Below, piece after piece: positions 44,623 to 53,340 of a stretch of 53,340 nucleotides of DNA. A model generated the notes under the pieces. That model saw only the letters and a program-made list of their open reading frames with translations, did no database searches and was not told the DNA's origin. Origin of the DNA: an uncultured Eubacteriales bacterium (lineage in GTDB: Bacteria > Bacillota > Clostridia > Christensenellales > Borkfalkiaceae); the NCBI GenBank assembly GCA_900543915.1, contig UQTB01000014.1, positions 1-53,340 on the forward strand. Direction: 5' to 3'. How positions within the stretch are numbered: position 1 is the stretch's first letter; each line of letters begins with the position of its first letter. The position numbers were made by a program, and so were the translations under genes.

Positions 44623-46059
44623 ATGCGCAAGATCAACGAAGAATGCGGCGTTTTCGGCATTTACAGCCCCGAGACGCAGGATGTCGCCCACGTCGCCTAT
44701 TACGGGCTTTTCGCCCTGCAGCACCGCGGGCAGGAGTCCTGCGGGATCGTCGTCAACGACGACGGGGTTTTCTCGTCGCATAAGGATGCGGGGATCGTAA
44801 ACGACGTATTCACGCCGGATACGCTCGAGCGGCTGGGGCAGGGCAACATGGCGCTCGGCCATGTGCGCTACGGCACGACCGGGGCGACCGGAAGGAGAAA
44901 CGCTCAGCCCATCGTCATCAATCACAACAAGGGCACGATGGCGATCGCACACAACGGAAATCTGGTGAATTCTTCTGAACTGAGGGAGGAACTGGAACTG
45001 CAGGGCTCCATCTTTCACACCACGAGCGATACGGAGGTCATCTCCTATATCATCACCAAGGAGCGCCTGTCCGCCCCTTCCATCGAGGAGGCGGTCAACC
45101 GCACGATGAACCGCATCAGGGGCGCATACTCGCTGGTGGTGATGTCGCCCTCCAAGATGATCGCCGCGCGGGACGAAAACGGCTTCCATCCGCTCTGCTA
45201 CGGCAAGCGCGTGGACGGCTCTTACGTCATCGCGTCCGAGAGCTGCGCGCTGGACGTCGTCGGCGCGGAGTTCATCCGGGAAATCAGGCCGGGCGAGATT
45301 CTGGTGTTCGGGAAGGAAGGCATCCGCTCCATCACCGACCACTGCGATAAGGCGCCCGAGCGCTTCTGCGTGTTTGAATACATCTATTTCGCCCGCCCGG
45401 ATTCGGTCATCAACGGCTGTTCGGTGCACGACGCGCGCGTGCGCGCCGGCGAGTTTCTGGCGGATTCCTATCCGGTGGAGGCGGACGTCGTCATCGGTGT
45501 TCCCGATTCGGGGCTGGATGCGGCGATCGGCTATTCCCGGCGGTCGGGGATCCCTTATGAAATCGGTTTCCTGAAAAATAAATATATCGGCAGAACGTTC
45601 ATCGCGCCGGGGCAGAAGTCCCGCGAAGACAGGGTACGGATCAAGCTGAACGTCATCAGCTCCGTCGTCAAGGGAAAACGCGTCGTGCTGATCGACGACT
45701 CCATCGTCCGCGGCACCACGAGCGCGCGCATCGTAAAGCTGCTCCGGGACTCGGGCGCGACGGAAGTCCACATGCGCGTCACCGCGCCTCCCTTTACCAA
45801 TCCCTGCTATTACGGCACGGATATCGATTCCAAGGAAAATCTCATCGCTTGCAGTCATTCCCTGGATGAAATTGTGCGCGTGATCGGCGTGGACTCGCTG
45901 GGGTATCTCTCCGTCGATTACGCCAGGCGCCTGGCGGGCGGGGAAAACCGCGGGTTCTGCCTCGCCTGCTTCGACGGGAATTATCCGACGGAGGTTCCGA
46001 AAGAGAAAGCAAAGAGCAAATTCGACTTTAAAATTTCCCGCAAGAAGGAGGAGTCCTGA
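44623..46059 (+). CDS. purF: Amidophosphoribosyltransferase
   Basis: The 478-residue enzyme catalyses the committed step, making phosphoribosylamine from PRPP and glutamine. The N-terminal nucleophile is Cys8 in MRKINEECGVFG, so a seven-residue propeptide must be removed, as in the Bacillus type. The glutaminase domain (about 8-235) is followed by a phosphoribosyltransferase domain with PRPP loop VVLIDDSIVRGTTS. A C-terminal CLAC motif (GFCLACFDGNYPTE) fits the iron-sulfur form of the enzyme, which is regulated by end-product nucleotides and oxygen-sensitive. The stop overlaps the purM start by one base. Confidence 0.97.
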   Translation: MRKINEECGVFGIYSPETQDVAHVAYYGLFALQHRGQESCGIVVNDDGVFSSHKDAGIVNDVFTPDTLERLGQGNMALGHVRYGTTGATGRRNAQPIVINHNKGTMAIAHNGNLVNSSELREELELQGSIFHTTSDTEVISYIITKERLSAPSIEEAVNRTMNRIRGAYSLVVMSPSKMIAARDENGFHPLCYGKRVDGSYVIASESCALDVVGAEFIREIRPGEILVFGKEGIRSITDHCDKAPERFCVFEYIYFARPDSVINGCSVHDARVRAGEFLADSYPVEADVVIGVPDSGLDAAIGYSRRSGIPYEIGFLKNKYIGRTFIAPGQKSREDRVRIKLNVISSVVKGKRVVLIDDSIVRGTTSARIVKLLRDSGATEVHMRVTAPPFTNPCYYGTDIDSKENLIACSHSLDEIVRVIGVDSLGYLSVDYARRLAGGENRGFCLACFDGNYPTEVPKEKAKSKFDFKISRKKEES

Positions 46060-47099
46060 TGGAAAAGAGTTTCAGCGAGAGCTATAAAGCCGCGGGCGTG
46101 GACATCACCGCCGGATATGAAGCCGTCCGGCTGATGAAGGAGCACGTCGCCAGAACCATGACGGCGGGCGCGGTCTCCGATCTGGGCGGATTCGGCGGTT
46201 TGTTCCTTCCCGATCTTTCGGGCATGAAGACGCCCGTCCTCGTCAGCGGAACGGACGGCGTCGGAACCAAGTTAAAGCTCGCTTTTCTGATGGACAAGCA
46301 CGATACGGTGGGGATCGACTGCGTGGCGATGTGCGTCAACGACGTGATCTGCTGCGGCGCGAAACCCTTGTTTTTCCTCGATTACATCGCGGTCGGCAAA
46401 AATTATCCCGAAAAGGTCGCGGATATCGTCAAGGGCGTCGCGGAAGGCTGCGTTCAGTCCGGCTCCGCGCTGATCGGGGGAGAAACGGCGGAAATGCCCG
46501 GTTTTTACCCCGAAGACGAATACGACCTCGCCGGGTTCTCCGTGGGAGTCGTCGATAAGGATAAGATTCTGGACAACAAGAGCATCCGGGAGGGGGACGT
46601 CGTGATTGCGCTGCCCTCTTCGGGCGTGCATTCCAACGGCTTTTCCCTGGTGAGAAAGGTGTTCGACGTAGAGCGCGCGGATCTCAGGTCGCCCGTTCCG
46701 GAGCTCGGCGGAAAGAGCCTTGGAGAGACCCTGCTGACGCCCACCAAAATCTATGTCAAGCCCATGCTCGCGCTGTTTGAGAAAGTGACGGTAAAGGGCG
46801 TGTCCCACATTACGGGCGGCGGATTTTACGAGAATATTCCCAGGAGCATTCCCAAAGGCCTGGGGGCGAAGATCGAAAAGGCGCGCGTGAGAGTGCTCCC
46901 TGTTTTCAGCTACATTCAAAAAACGGGAAATATCCCCGAGCGGGATATGTTCAACACCTTCAATATGGGCGTCGGTATGTCCGTCATCGTTGCGAAAGAA
47001 GATGCAGACGCCGCACTTGCGGTCCTGCGCGCCAACGGAGAAGACGCATACGTCATCGGCGAGATCGTGCGCTCGGACGAGGGCGTTCAGCTATGGTAA
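46059..47099 (+). CDS. purM: AIR synthetase (phosphoribosylformylglycinamidine cyclo-ligase)
   Basis: The 346-residue ATP-dependent enzyme closes the imidazole ring to give AIR. The family hallmarks are GTDGVGTKLKLAF, VAMCVNDVICCGAKPLFFLDY, the GGETAEMPGFY motif and the ITGGGFYENIPRSIP motif. It overlaps both neighbours (one base with purF, seven with purN), so subunit synthesis is coupled. Confidence 0.97.
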   Translation: MEKSFSESYKAAGVDITAGYEAVRLMKEHVARTMTAGAVSDLGGFGGLFLPDLSGMKTPVLVSGTDGVGTKLKLAFLMDKHDTVGIDCVAMCVNDVICCGAKPLFFLDYIAVGKNYPEKVADIVKGVAEGCVQSGSALIGGETAEMPGFYPEDEYDLAGFSVGVVDKDKILDNKSIREGDVVIALPSSGVHSNGFSLVRKVFDVERADLRSPVPELGGKSLGETLLTPTKIYVKPMLALFEKVTVKGVSHITGGGFYENIPRSIPKGLGAKIEKARVRVLPVFSYIQKTGNIPERDMFNTFNMGVGMSVIVAKEDADAALAVLRANGEDAYVIGEIVRSDEGVQLW

Positions 47100-47698
47100 A
47101 GACGAAAATTGCCGTCCTCGTTTCCGGGGGCGGCACCAATTTACAGGCGATTCTCGACAGCATGCGCGCGGAAAAGATCCCGCACGGGGAGATCGCGCTG
47201 GTGATTTCCAACAACCGAAACGCTTACGCGCTCACGCGGGCGCGCGAAAACGGGATCGAGACCGCCGTCGTCTCCCGCAGGGAACTGGGCGGGGAATTTG
47301 AAGACGTCTTATTGAGCACGCTCGCGGCGCACGGGATCGAGCTGGTGGTTCTGGCGGGGTTTTTGTGCGTTCTGACCGAAAAGGTGACGCGCGCGTACGC
47401 GCAGCGCATCATCAACGTGCATCCTTCCCTCATCCCTTCCTTCTGCGGAACAGGCTATTACGGGCTTAAGGTGCACGAGGCGGCGCTTGCTTACGGCGTC
47501 AAGGTGACGGGCGCGACCGTGCACTATGTCAACGAGGTGGCGGACGGAGGCGAGATCATCGCGCAGAAGGCCGTCGAGGTAAAGCCGGGCGATACGCCCG
47601 AAACGCTGCAGCGCCGCGTCATGGAGGAAGCGGAATGGGTGATTCTTCCCGCGGCGGTGGAACAGGTCTGCAAAATATTACAAGGGGAAACGATATGA
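47093..47698 (+). CDS. purN: Phosphoribosylglycinamide formyltransferase
   Basis: The 201-residue enzyme transfers a formyl group from 10-formyl-tetrahydrofolate to GAR. The substrate loop VLVSGGGTNLQAI opens the protein. The catalytic Asn and His are in IINVHPSLIPSF, and the catalytic aspartate is in the ADGGEII motif. Its folate cofactor ties it to the ZTP riboswitch upstream. The ATG lies inside the end of purM, and the stop overlaps the start of the next gene. Confidence 0.96.
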   Translation: MVKTKIAVLVSGGGTNLQAILDSMRAEKIPHGEIALVISNNRNAYALTRARENGIETAVVSRRELGGEFEDVLLSTLAAHGIELVVLAGFLCVLTEKVTRAYAQRIINVHPSLIPSFCGTGYYGLKVHEAALAYGVKVTGATVHYVNEVADGGEIIAQKAVEVKPGDTPETLQRRVMEEAEWVILPAAVEQVCKILQGETI

Positions 47699-48417
47699 AT
47701 ATCTACGAAATCAAAACCATCGGGGAGCGCATCCGCGGGAACGCGTACGTCGGCCGCGGGATCGTCGCCGGCAAGACGGCGGACGGAACGCGCGCCGCGA
47801 GCGCCTACTTCATCATGGGCAGAAGCGAGAACAGCCGCAACCGCGTATTCAGAGAGAACGGGGAAGAGGTCGTCATTTATCCTTACGACGCGTCGAAGGT
47901 GGAAGATCCCTCTCTCATCATTTATTCTCCCGTCCGCAGACTGGAAAACCACCTGATCGTCACAAACGGCGACCAGACGGATACCGTCTATGACTTTTTC
48001 AAGGCGGGAAAGACGATGAAAGAGGCGCTCGAAACCCGCCGTTTTGAGCCGGATGCGCCCAATCTCACACCGCGTATTTCTGCGGCGCTCTGCTTTGCGG
48101 GCGGCGATTTTACCTATGAAATGTCCATTCTCAAGAGTGCGGACGCGGCGGGAACGGCGTGCAACCGCTATACGTTTTCGTATGAGCCGATCGCCGGCTT
48201 GGGGCACTTTATCCACACCTACGTGTGCGACGGGAACCCGATCCCCACGTTCCAGGGCGAGCCGGAGCGCGTGGCGATTCCGGACGAAATCGACGTTTTT
48301 ACGGCCGATCTCTGGGATAATCTGAACGAACAGAATCGAATTTCGCTCTACGTCCGCTATATCGACCTCGCGACGGGGAAAGCGGAGAGCAGAATGATCA
48401 ACAAATACAACGGGTGA
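47695..48417 (+). CDS. purO: IMP cyclohydrolase, PurO type
   Basis: The 240-residue protein has the hallmarks of the PurO-like IMP cyclohydrolase family (first known from archaea): GNAYVGRGIVAGKT near the start, the FIMGRSENSRNR motif at about 38-50, and the VTNGDQTDTVYD motif at about 90-102. It should close the second ring of the purine, FAICAR to IMP. The start at 47695 is preferred because AAGGGGA precedes it and the ATGA overlaps the purN stop; an upstream in-frame start would lie inside purN. The separate AICAR transformylase two genes downstream lacks the cyclohydrolase domain, so this enzyme fills that gap. Confidence 0.85.
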   Translation: MNIYEIKTIGERIRGNAYVGRGIVAGKTADGTRAASAYFIMGRSENSRNRVFRENGEEVVIYPYDASKVEDPSLIIYSPVRRLENHLIVTNGDQTDTVYDFFKAGKTMKEALETRRFEPDAPNLTPRISAALCFAGGDFTYEMSILKSADAAGTACNRYTFSYEPIAGLGHFIHTYVCDGNPIPTFQGEPERVAIPDEIDVFTADLWDNLNEQNRISLYVRYIDLATGKAESRMINKYNG

Positions 48418-48421
48418 AGCG

Positions 48422-49858
48422 ATGAATCAGCAGAAAGAAACCTATATTTCTCCCTTTTCCACGCGCTACGCGAGCAGGGAGATGCAGTATATTTTTTCCG
48501 AACAGTTTAAGTTTTCCACCTGGCGGCGCCTCTGGATCTCGCTGGCAAAGGCGGAGCGGGCGCTCGGCCTGGAAATAACCGAAGAGCAGATTGCGGAGCT
48601 TGTGGCGCATCGGGACGATATCAACTTCGAGGCGGCGGAAGCCCGCGAAAAGGAAGTCCGTCACGACGTGATGAGTCATGTCTACGCCTACGGTCTGCAA
48701 TGCCCCAAGGCGGCGGGGATCATACACCTGGGCGCGACCTCCTGCTACGTAGGGGACAATACGGACGTCGTAATCCTGCGCGAGGCGACTGAAATCGTCC
48801 TGAAAAAAGCGGCGCAGGTTCTGAAAAATCTCTCCGCCTTCGCGGATCGGTACAAGTCCCTTCCGTGCCTCGCGTATACGCATCTGCAGCCCGCGCAGCT
48901 CACCACGGTGGGAAAGCGCGCCACGCTGTGGATGTACGAGCTCGCGCAGGATGTGGAGGAGCTGGAATTCCGCCTTTCCAAACTCCTGCTTTTGGGCTCC
49001 AAGGGGACGACGGGCACGCAGGCTTCCTTTATGGAGCTGTTCGACGGGGACGAAGAAAAGGTCAGGAAACTCGAAGAGATGATCGCCGCCGATATGGGCT
49101 TTCCCGGCGTCGTGCCCGTGTCGGGGCAGACGTATTCGCGGAAGGTGGACGCATACTTTTTGTCCGCGCTTTCGGGCGTGGCGCAGAGCGCGTATAAATT
49201 CTCCAACGACATGCGCATCCTGCAATCCTTCGAGGAGATGGAAGAGCCGTTTGAGTCCAAGCAGATCGGATCTTCCGCCATGCCGTACAAGAGGAACCCC
49301 ATGCGCTGCGAGCGCATCTCCGCGCTTTCCCGCTATGTCATCACGGACGCGCTGAATCCGGCGTTCACCGCCGCCACGCAGTGGTTTGAACGCACGCTGG
49401 ACGACTCCGCGAACAAGCGCATTTCGGTTGCCGAGGCGTTTTTGGCGGTGGATTCCATTCTGAATATCTATATCAACGTGACGAGCGGTCTGGTCGTCTA
49501 CGATCAGGTGATCCGCCGCCGCGTCATGGAGAAACTTCCGTTTATGGCGACGGAAAACATCATGATGAAATCGGTGAAAAAGGGCGGCAACCGCCAGGAA
49601 CTGCACGAGCGCCTGCGCGAGCATTCGCACGCCGCCGCGAAGAAAGTCAAGCTGGAGGGGGGCGCAAACGATCTCATCGACCGCATCGCCGCCGATCCCG
49701 CCTTTCCGCTCACCAAAGAGGAAATCGAAGCGGAGCTGGATCCCGCCCTCTATATCGGCAGATGCCCCTCTCAGGTAGAGGAATTCAACGAAACGGTCGT
49801 ACGGCCTGTTCTGGCGCGCTGGCAGGGAGAGGATATTTCCTGCGAGCTCAAGGTATAA
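48422..49858 (+). CDS. purB: Adenylosuccinate lyase
   Basis: The 478-residue enzyme cleaves SAICAR to AICAR and adenylosuccinate to AMP, releasing fumarate each time. The fumarase-superfamily signature GSSAMPYKRNPMR begins at about residue 283; LGATSCYVGDNTD and TKGTTGTQASF-like segments carry other catalytic residues. Length fits the family. It starts four bases after purO and precedes the AICAR transformylase, its product's consumer. Confidence 0.97.
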   Translation: MNQQKETYISPFSTRYASREMQYIFSEQFKFSTWRRLWISLAKAERALGLEITEEQIAELVAHRDDINFEAAEAREKEVRHDVMSHVYAYGLQCPKAAGIIHLGATSCYVGDNTDVVILREATEIVLKKAAQVLKNLSAFADRYKSLPCLAYTHLQPAQLTTVGKRATLWMYELAQDVEELEFRLSKLLLLGSKGTTGTQASFMELFDGDEEKVRKLEEMIAADMGFPGVVPVSGQTYSRKVDAYFLSALSGVAQSAYKFSNDMRILQSFEEMEEPFESKQIGSSAMPYKRNPMRCERISALSRYVITDALNPAFTAATQWFERTLDDSANKRISVAEAFLAVDSILNIYINVTSGLVVYDQVIRRRVMEKLPFMATENIMMKSVKKGGNRQELHERLREHSHAAAKKVKLEGGANDLIDRIAADPAFPLTKEEIEAELDPALYIGRCPSQVEEFNETVVRPVLARWQGEDISCELKV

Positions 49859-49869
49859 CGGAGGTAAAG

Positions 49870-51054
49870 ATGAAAGAGTTTGAACTGAAATACGGCTGCA
49901 ACCCCAATCAGAAGCCGGCGAAGATCTACATGAAGGACGGGAGCGACCTCCCCATCGAAATTTTAAACGGCCGCCCGGGATACATCAATTTCCTGGATGC
50001 GTTCAACAGCTGGCAGCTGGTAAAGGAAGTAAAGGCGGCGGTCGGCATGCCCGCGGCGGCTTCCTTCAAACACGTTTCTCCCACCTCGGCGGCGGTCGGA
50101 ACCGTCTTGCCGGAACAGCTGAAAAAATCCTGCTTTGTGGACGACGTGCCGGGGCTGGACGACTCTCCGCTTGCCTGCGCCTATGCGCGCGCCAGGGGAA
50201 CGGACAGGATGTCTTCCTTCGGCGACTGGGTCGCTCTGTCCGACGTCTGCGACGAGACGACGGCAAAACTCATCGCCCGCGAGGTGTCGGACGGGATCAT
50301 CGCGCCCGGTTATACCCCCGCGGCGCTCGCCGTTCTGAAGAACAAGAGAAAGGGAACCTACCCCGTCGTAAAAATAGAAGAAAGCTACGTCCCCGCCAAA
50401 ATCGAGACAAAAGAGGTGTTCGGCGTCACTTTCGAGCAGGGGCGCAACAATTTCAAAATTGACAGAGACCTCCTGCGCAACGTGGTGACCGAGAACAGGA
50501 CGCTCCCCGAAAGCGCGGTCCGCGACCTCATCATCTCTCTGATCACGCTGAAATATACGCAGTCCAATTCCGTCTGCTATGCGGTGGACGGGCAGGCGAT
50601 CGGCGTGGGCGCGGGACAGCAGAGCCGCATTCACTGCACCCGCCTCGCGGGGACGAAGGCGGATCTCTGGCATCTCCGCCAGCATGAAAAGCCGCTCTCT
50701 CTGTCCTTTCAGGACAGCGTCGGCAGGCCGGAGAAGAACAACATCATCGATATCTATCTGTCCGAAGATTATCAGGACGTCACCGCAGAGGGCAACTGGC
50801 AGAAGTATTTTACCAAAAAGCCCCCCGTGTTCACCAAAGAGGAACAGAGGGAATACCTTTCCGGCATTTCCGGCGTGGCGCTGGGGTCGGATGCGTTCTT
50901 CCCGTTCGACGACAACATCGAGCGCGCAAAGAGAAGCGGCGTCTCTTACGTCGCACAGCCGGGCGGCTCCGTGCGGGACGACGCGGTGATCGATACCTGC
51001 AACCGCTACGGCATGGTGATGGCGTTTACCGGCATGCGGTTATTCCACCATTGA
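49870..51054 (+). CDS. purH: AICAR transformylase, stand-alone (PurH C-terminal domain only)
   Basis: The 394-residue protein formylates AICAR with 10-formyl-tetrahydrofolate to give FAICAR. It matches only the transformylase part of PurH: the catalytic Lys67-His68 pair lies in ASFKHVSP, and AVGAGQQSR-like GVGAGQQSRIHC and the C-terminal QPGGSVRDDAVID segment are present. The IMP cyclohydrolase domain that normally precedes it (about 150-200 residues) is missing, and the start is fixed by CGGAGG ten bases upstream. Together with purO it replaces the bifunctional enzyme. Its substrate AICAR is the precursor of the riboswitch ligand at the head of this operon. Confidence 0.94.
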   Translation: MKEFELKYGCNPNQKPAKIYMKDGSDLPIEILNGRPGYINFLDAFNSWQLVKEVKAAVGMPAAASFKHVSPTSAAVGTVLPEQLKKSCFVDDVPGLDDSPLACAYARARGTDRMSSFGDWVALSDVCDETTAKLIAREVSDGIIAPGYTPAALAVLKNKRKGTYPVVKIEESYVPAKIETKEVFGVTFEQGRNNFKIDRDLLRNVVTENRTLPESAVRDLIISLITLKYTQSNSVCYAVDGQAIGVGAGQQSRIHCTRLAGTKADLWHLRQHEKPLSLSFQDSVGRPEKNNIIDIYLSEDYQDVTAEGNWQKYFTKKPPVFTKEEQREYLSGISGVALGSDAFFPFDDNIERAKRSGVSYVAQPGGSVRDDAVIDTCNRYGMVMAFTGMRLFHH

Positions 51055-51067
51055 GGAGCGGCAGGAC

Positions 51068-52342
51068 ATGAAAGTAATGGTAGTCGGAGGGGGCGGGAGA
51101 GAACATGCGATCGTCAAGGCGATCGCGGCGTCCCCGCTGGTCGATAAAATTTACGCGCTGCCGGGAAACGCCGGCATGGCGGAAGCGGAATGCGTCCCCA
51201 TCGGCGCAAAGGAACTGGATCGCATCGTCGCGTTCGCGCGCGAGAATAAGATCGAATTTGCCGTCGTCGCGCCGGACGATCCCCTTGTCATGGGGCTGGT
51301 CGACCTTTTGGAAGGGGAGGGCATTCCCTGTTTCGGGCCGACGAAGGCGGCTGCGGTCATCGAGGGAAGCAAGGCGTTCAGCAAAGAGCTGATGAAGCGC
51401 CACCGCATTCCCACCGCCGCCTATAAAATTTTTACGGAGGAAAAAGAGGCGCTCCGCTATCTCGAACGCTGTCCGCTTCCCGCTGTGGTCAAGGCGGACG
51501 GGCTGGCATTGGGCAAGGGCGTCATCATCGCGGAGACGCGGGAAGAAGCCGTGCGCGCCGTCAAGTCCATGATGGAGGATAAGATCTTCGGCGAGAGCGG
51601 AAACCGCGTCGTCATCGAGGAATTTCTCACCGGTCCCGAGGTTTCCGTGCTGGCTTTTACGGACGGCAGCACGGTCGTTCCCATGGTATCTTCCATGGAT
51701 CATAAGCGCGCGCTGGACGGAGACAGGGGCCCGAATACCGGCGGAATGGGCACGGTTGCGCCCAACCCGTTTTATACGGAGGACGTGGCGCGGGAATGCA
51801 TGGAAAAGATCTTTCTTCCCACCGTGCGCGCCATGCGCGAAGAGGGGCGAACGTTCCGCGGGTGTCTTTATTTCGGGCTGATGCTCACCGAAGCGGGCCC
51901 CAAGGTCATCGAATACAACTGCCGCTTCGGCGACCCCGAGACGCAGGTCGTTCTGCCTCTTTTAAAGAGCGATCTCTTCTCGATTATGCAGAGCGTCGCC
52001 GCCGGAACGTTAAAAGAAGAAGACGTGGTGTTTTCGGGAGATTCCGCCTGCTGCGTGGTGCTGGCGTCCGAGGGGTATCCGCAGAAATACGAGACGGGCT
52101 ATCCCGTCACGCTGGATCCGCTCCCCGCGGATACGTACGTATATTACGCGGGGGTAAAGGAAAAAGACGGGGCGCTCGTCACGGCGGGCGGCCGCGTGCT
52201 GGGCGTCACGGCGACCGCAAAAACGCTGCCGGATGCGATAGCGAAGGCATATTCCGCCGCGGACGGCGTGCATTTTGAAAACGCCTGCCGGCGCAATGAT
52301 ATCGGAAAACGCGCGATGGAGAAGATCGGAAATGGTATATAG
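51068..52342 (+). CDS. purD: Phosphoribosylamine-glycine ligase (GAR synthetase)
   Basis: The 424-residue ATP-grasp enzyme joins phosphoribosylamine and glycine. VMVVGGGGREHAIVKAIA opens the N-terminal domain, VVKADGLALGKGVIIA is the ATP-grasp motif, GPNTGGMGTVAPNPF and IEYNCRFGDPETQVVLPLL are family signatures. Length is standard. The last 11 bases overlap the next gene. Confidence 0.97.
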   Translation: MKVMVVGGGGREHAIVKAIAASPLVDKIYALPGNAGMAEAECVPIGAKELDRIVAFARENKIEFAVVAPDDPLVMGLVDLLEGEGIPCFGPTKAAAVIEGSKAFSKELMKRHRIPTAAYKIFTEEKEALRYLERCPLPAVVKADGLALGKGVIIAETREEAVRAVKSMMEDKIFGESGNRVVIEEFLTGPEVSVLAFTDGSTVVPMVSSMDHKRALDGDRGPNTGGMGTVAPNPFYTEDVARECMEKIFLPTVRAMREEGRTFRGCLYFGLMLTEAGPKVIEYNCRFGDPETQVVLPLLKSDLFSIMQSVAAGTLKEEDVVFSGDSACCVVLASEGYPQKYETGYPVTLDPLPADTYVYYAGVKEKDGALVTAGGRVLGVTATAKTLPDAIAKAYSAADGVHFENACRRNDIGKRAMEKIGNGI

Positions 52343-53340
52343 AGTTTACGTTGAAAAAAAACAGGGCTTCGACAACGAGGCCCGCGCGCTCGCCGCGGAG
52401 CTGAGAAATCTCCTGGGCATCGAGGCGCTCGAGGGCGTCCGTCTGCTGAACCGGTACGATGCGGAGAATATCACCGAGGCGCTCTTTTCGGCGTCCGTGA
52501 AAACGGTGTTCTCGGAGCCGCAGCTGGACGATACGTTCGGGACGCTTTCTCTGAAAGAAGGGGAAACTGCGTTCGCGGTGGAGTATCTCCCCGGGCAGTT
52601 CGATCAGCGCGCGGATTCCGCCGCGCAGTGCATTCAGATCATCGCGCAGTGCGACCGCCCCATCATCCGCACGGCGCGCGTATACGTGCTTTCCGGGCGC
52701 CTCGGCGAACGGGAATTGGAGAAGATCAAAAAATACGTCGTCAACCCGGTGGAGAGCCGGATTGCCTCGATGGAACTCCCCGAAACGCTCGCGCTCTCTT
52801 ATGCGCTTCCCTCCGGAGTGGATACTCTCAGCGGCTTTCTGCAGCTGGGTGCGGACGGGCTGAAGCGCTTTGTCCGTTCCTACGGGCTGGCCATGGACGA
52901 GGACGATATCGCGTTCTGCCAGTCCTATTTCAGGGAAGAGGGGCGCGATCCGACGATCACGGAGATCCGCATGATCGACACCTATTGGTCCGATCACTGC
53001 CGCCACACCACCTTTCTGACGACGATCGACGACGTGAAATTTGAAGATCATTTTTTGCAGGACGCCTATGAAGAATATCTCGCCGCACGGCGGGAGATCA
53101 ACCGCGTCAAGCCCGTCAATCTGATGGATATCGCCACGCTTGCGGGGCGCTATCTCGGCAAAAAGGGACTTCTTCCCAATCTGGATGAGTCCGAGGAAAT
53201 CAACGCCTGCACGGTGAAGATCAAAGTCACCGTGGACGGCGAGGAGCAGGACTGGCTTCTGCTGTTCAAGAACGAAACGCACAACCACCCGACGGAGATA
53301 GAGCCGTTCGGGGGCGCGGCGACCTGTATCGGCGGCGCCA
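52332..53340 (+). CDS. purL: FGAM synthase, large single-chain type (N-terminal part)
   Basis: This is the first 336 residues of phosphoribosylformylglycinamidine synthase, which runs off the window. The ATG at 52332 lies inside the end of purD. Residues 1 to about 150 look like the PurS-like N-terminal domain that single-chain enzymes carry. MIDTYWSDHCRHTTF (about 214-228) and FKNETHNHPTEIEPFGG (about 314-330) are hallmarks of the large FGAM synthase of Clostridia, which should be around 1200-1300 residues with a C-terminal glutaminase domain. That domain cannot be seen here. It supplies the substrate of purM. Confidence 0.95.
   Translation, partial: MVYRVYVEKKQGFDNEARALAAELRNLLGIEALEGVRLLNRYDAENITEALFSASVKTVFSEPQLDDTFGTLSLKEGETAFAVEYLPGQFDQRADSAAQCIQIIAQCDRPIIRTARVYVLSGRLGERELEKIKKYVVNPVESRIASMELPETLALSYALPSGVDTLSGFLQLGADGLKRFVRSYGLAMDEDDIAFCQSYFREEGRDPTITEIRMIDTYWSDHCRHTTFLTTIDDVKFEDHFLQDAYEEYLAARREINRVKPVNLMDIATLAGRYLGKKGLLPNLDESEEINACTVKIKVTVDGEEQDWLLLFKNETHNHPTEIEPFGGAATCIGGA

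Overview
This window reads as a chromosome segment from a low-to-middle-GC Gram-positive anaerobe of the Bacillota, most likely class Clostridia. The evidence is strong AGGAGG-type ribosome binding sites, near-consensus sigma-A promoters, intrinsic terminators with U-runs, a PyrK/PyrD class 1B dihydroorotate dehydrogenase, a ZTP riboswitch, and many lipoproteins carrying InlB-type and BspA-type repeats, as in gut Clostridia. No 16S rRNA or other marker allows a genus call. Every gene found is on the + strand.

Region 1 (1-7510) is the end of a carbohydrate-type locus. It holds the last part of a CUT1-type ABC permease, two lipoproteins with InlB-type repeats and a shared beta-rich module, a protein without a signal peptide, an AraC regulator with a GTG start, and a lipoprotein paralogous to the signal-less protein. 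The genes are tightly packed and end at a strong terminator. Substrate and enzymatic activity are unknown.

Region 2 (7510-21610) contains two very large lipoprotein genes, each with its own promoter and terminator. One is a 1337-residue protein built from degenerate 'LDGxG' beta repeats. The other is a 3182-residue protein with InlB-type repeats, fibronectin-like domains and a huge BspA-type leucine-rich repeat array.

Region 3 (21650-32555) is one apparent operon: an unusual membrane protein, a MoxR AAA+ ATPase, a DUF58 protein, a BatA-like VWA membrane protein, a large protein with two VWA-like domains, and a 948-residue leucine-rich repeat lipoprotein. A polysaccharide deacetylase follows the operon terminator.

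Region 4 (33517-43196) is the de novo pyrimidine operon pyrC-carA-carB-pyrK-pyrD-pyrF-pyrE-pyrB. A consensus promoter and a structured leader ending in an intrinsic terminator precede it, probably a PyrR-like attenuator. Together the genes cover every step from bicarbonate and glutamine to UMP. The aspartate carbamoyltransferase carries a fused PyrI-type zinc domain but no nucleotide-binding allosteric domain.

Region 5 (43217-53340, running off the end) is the de novo purine operon purE-purC-purF-purM-purN-purO-purB-AICAR transformylase-purD-purL. A ZTP riboswitch with an overlapping terminator controls it. The usual bifunctional PurH is replaced by a PurO-type IMP cyclohydrolase and a separate transformylase.
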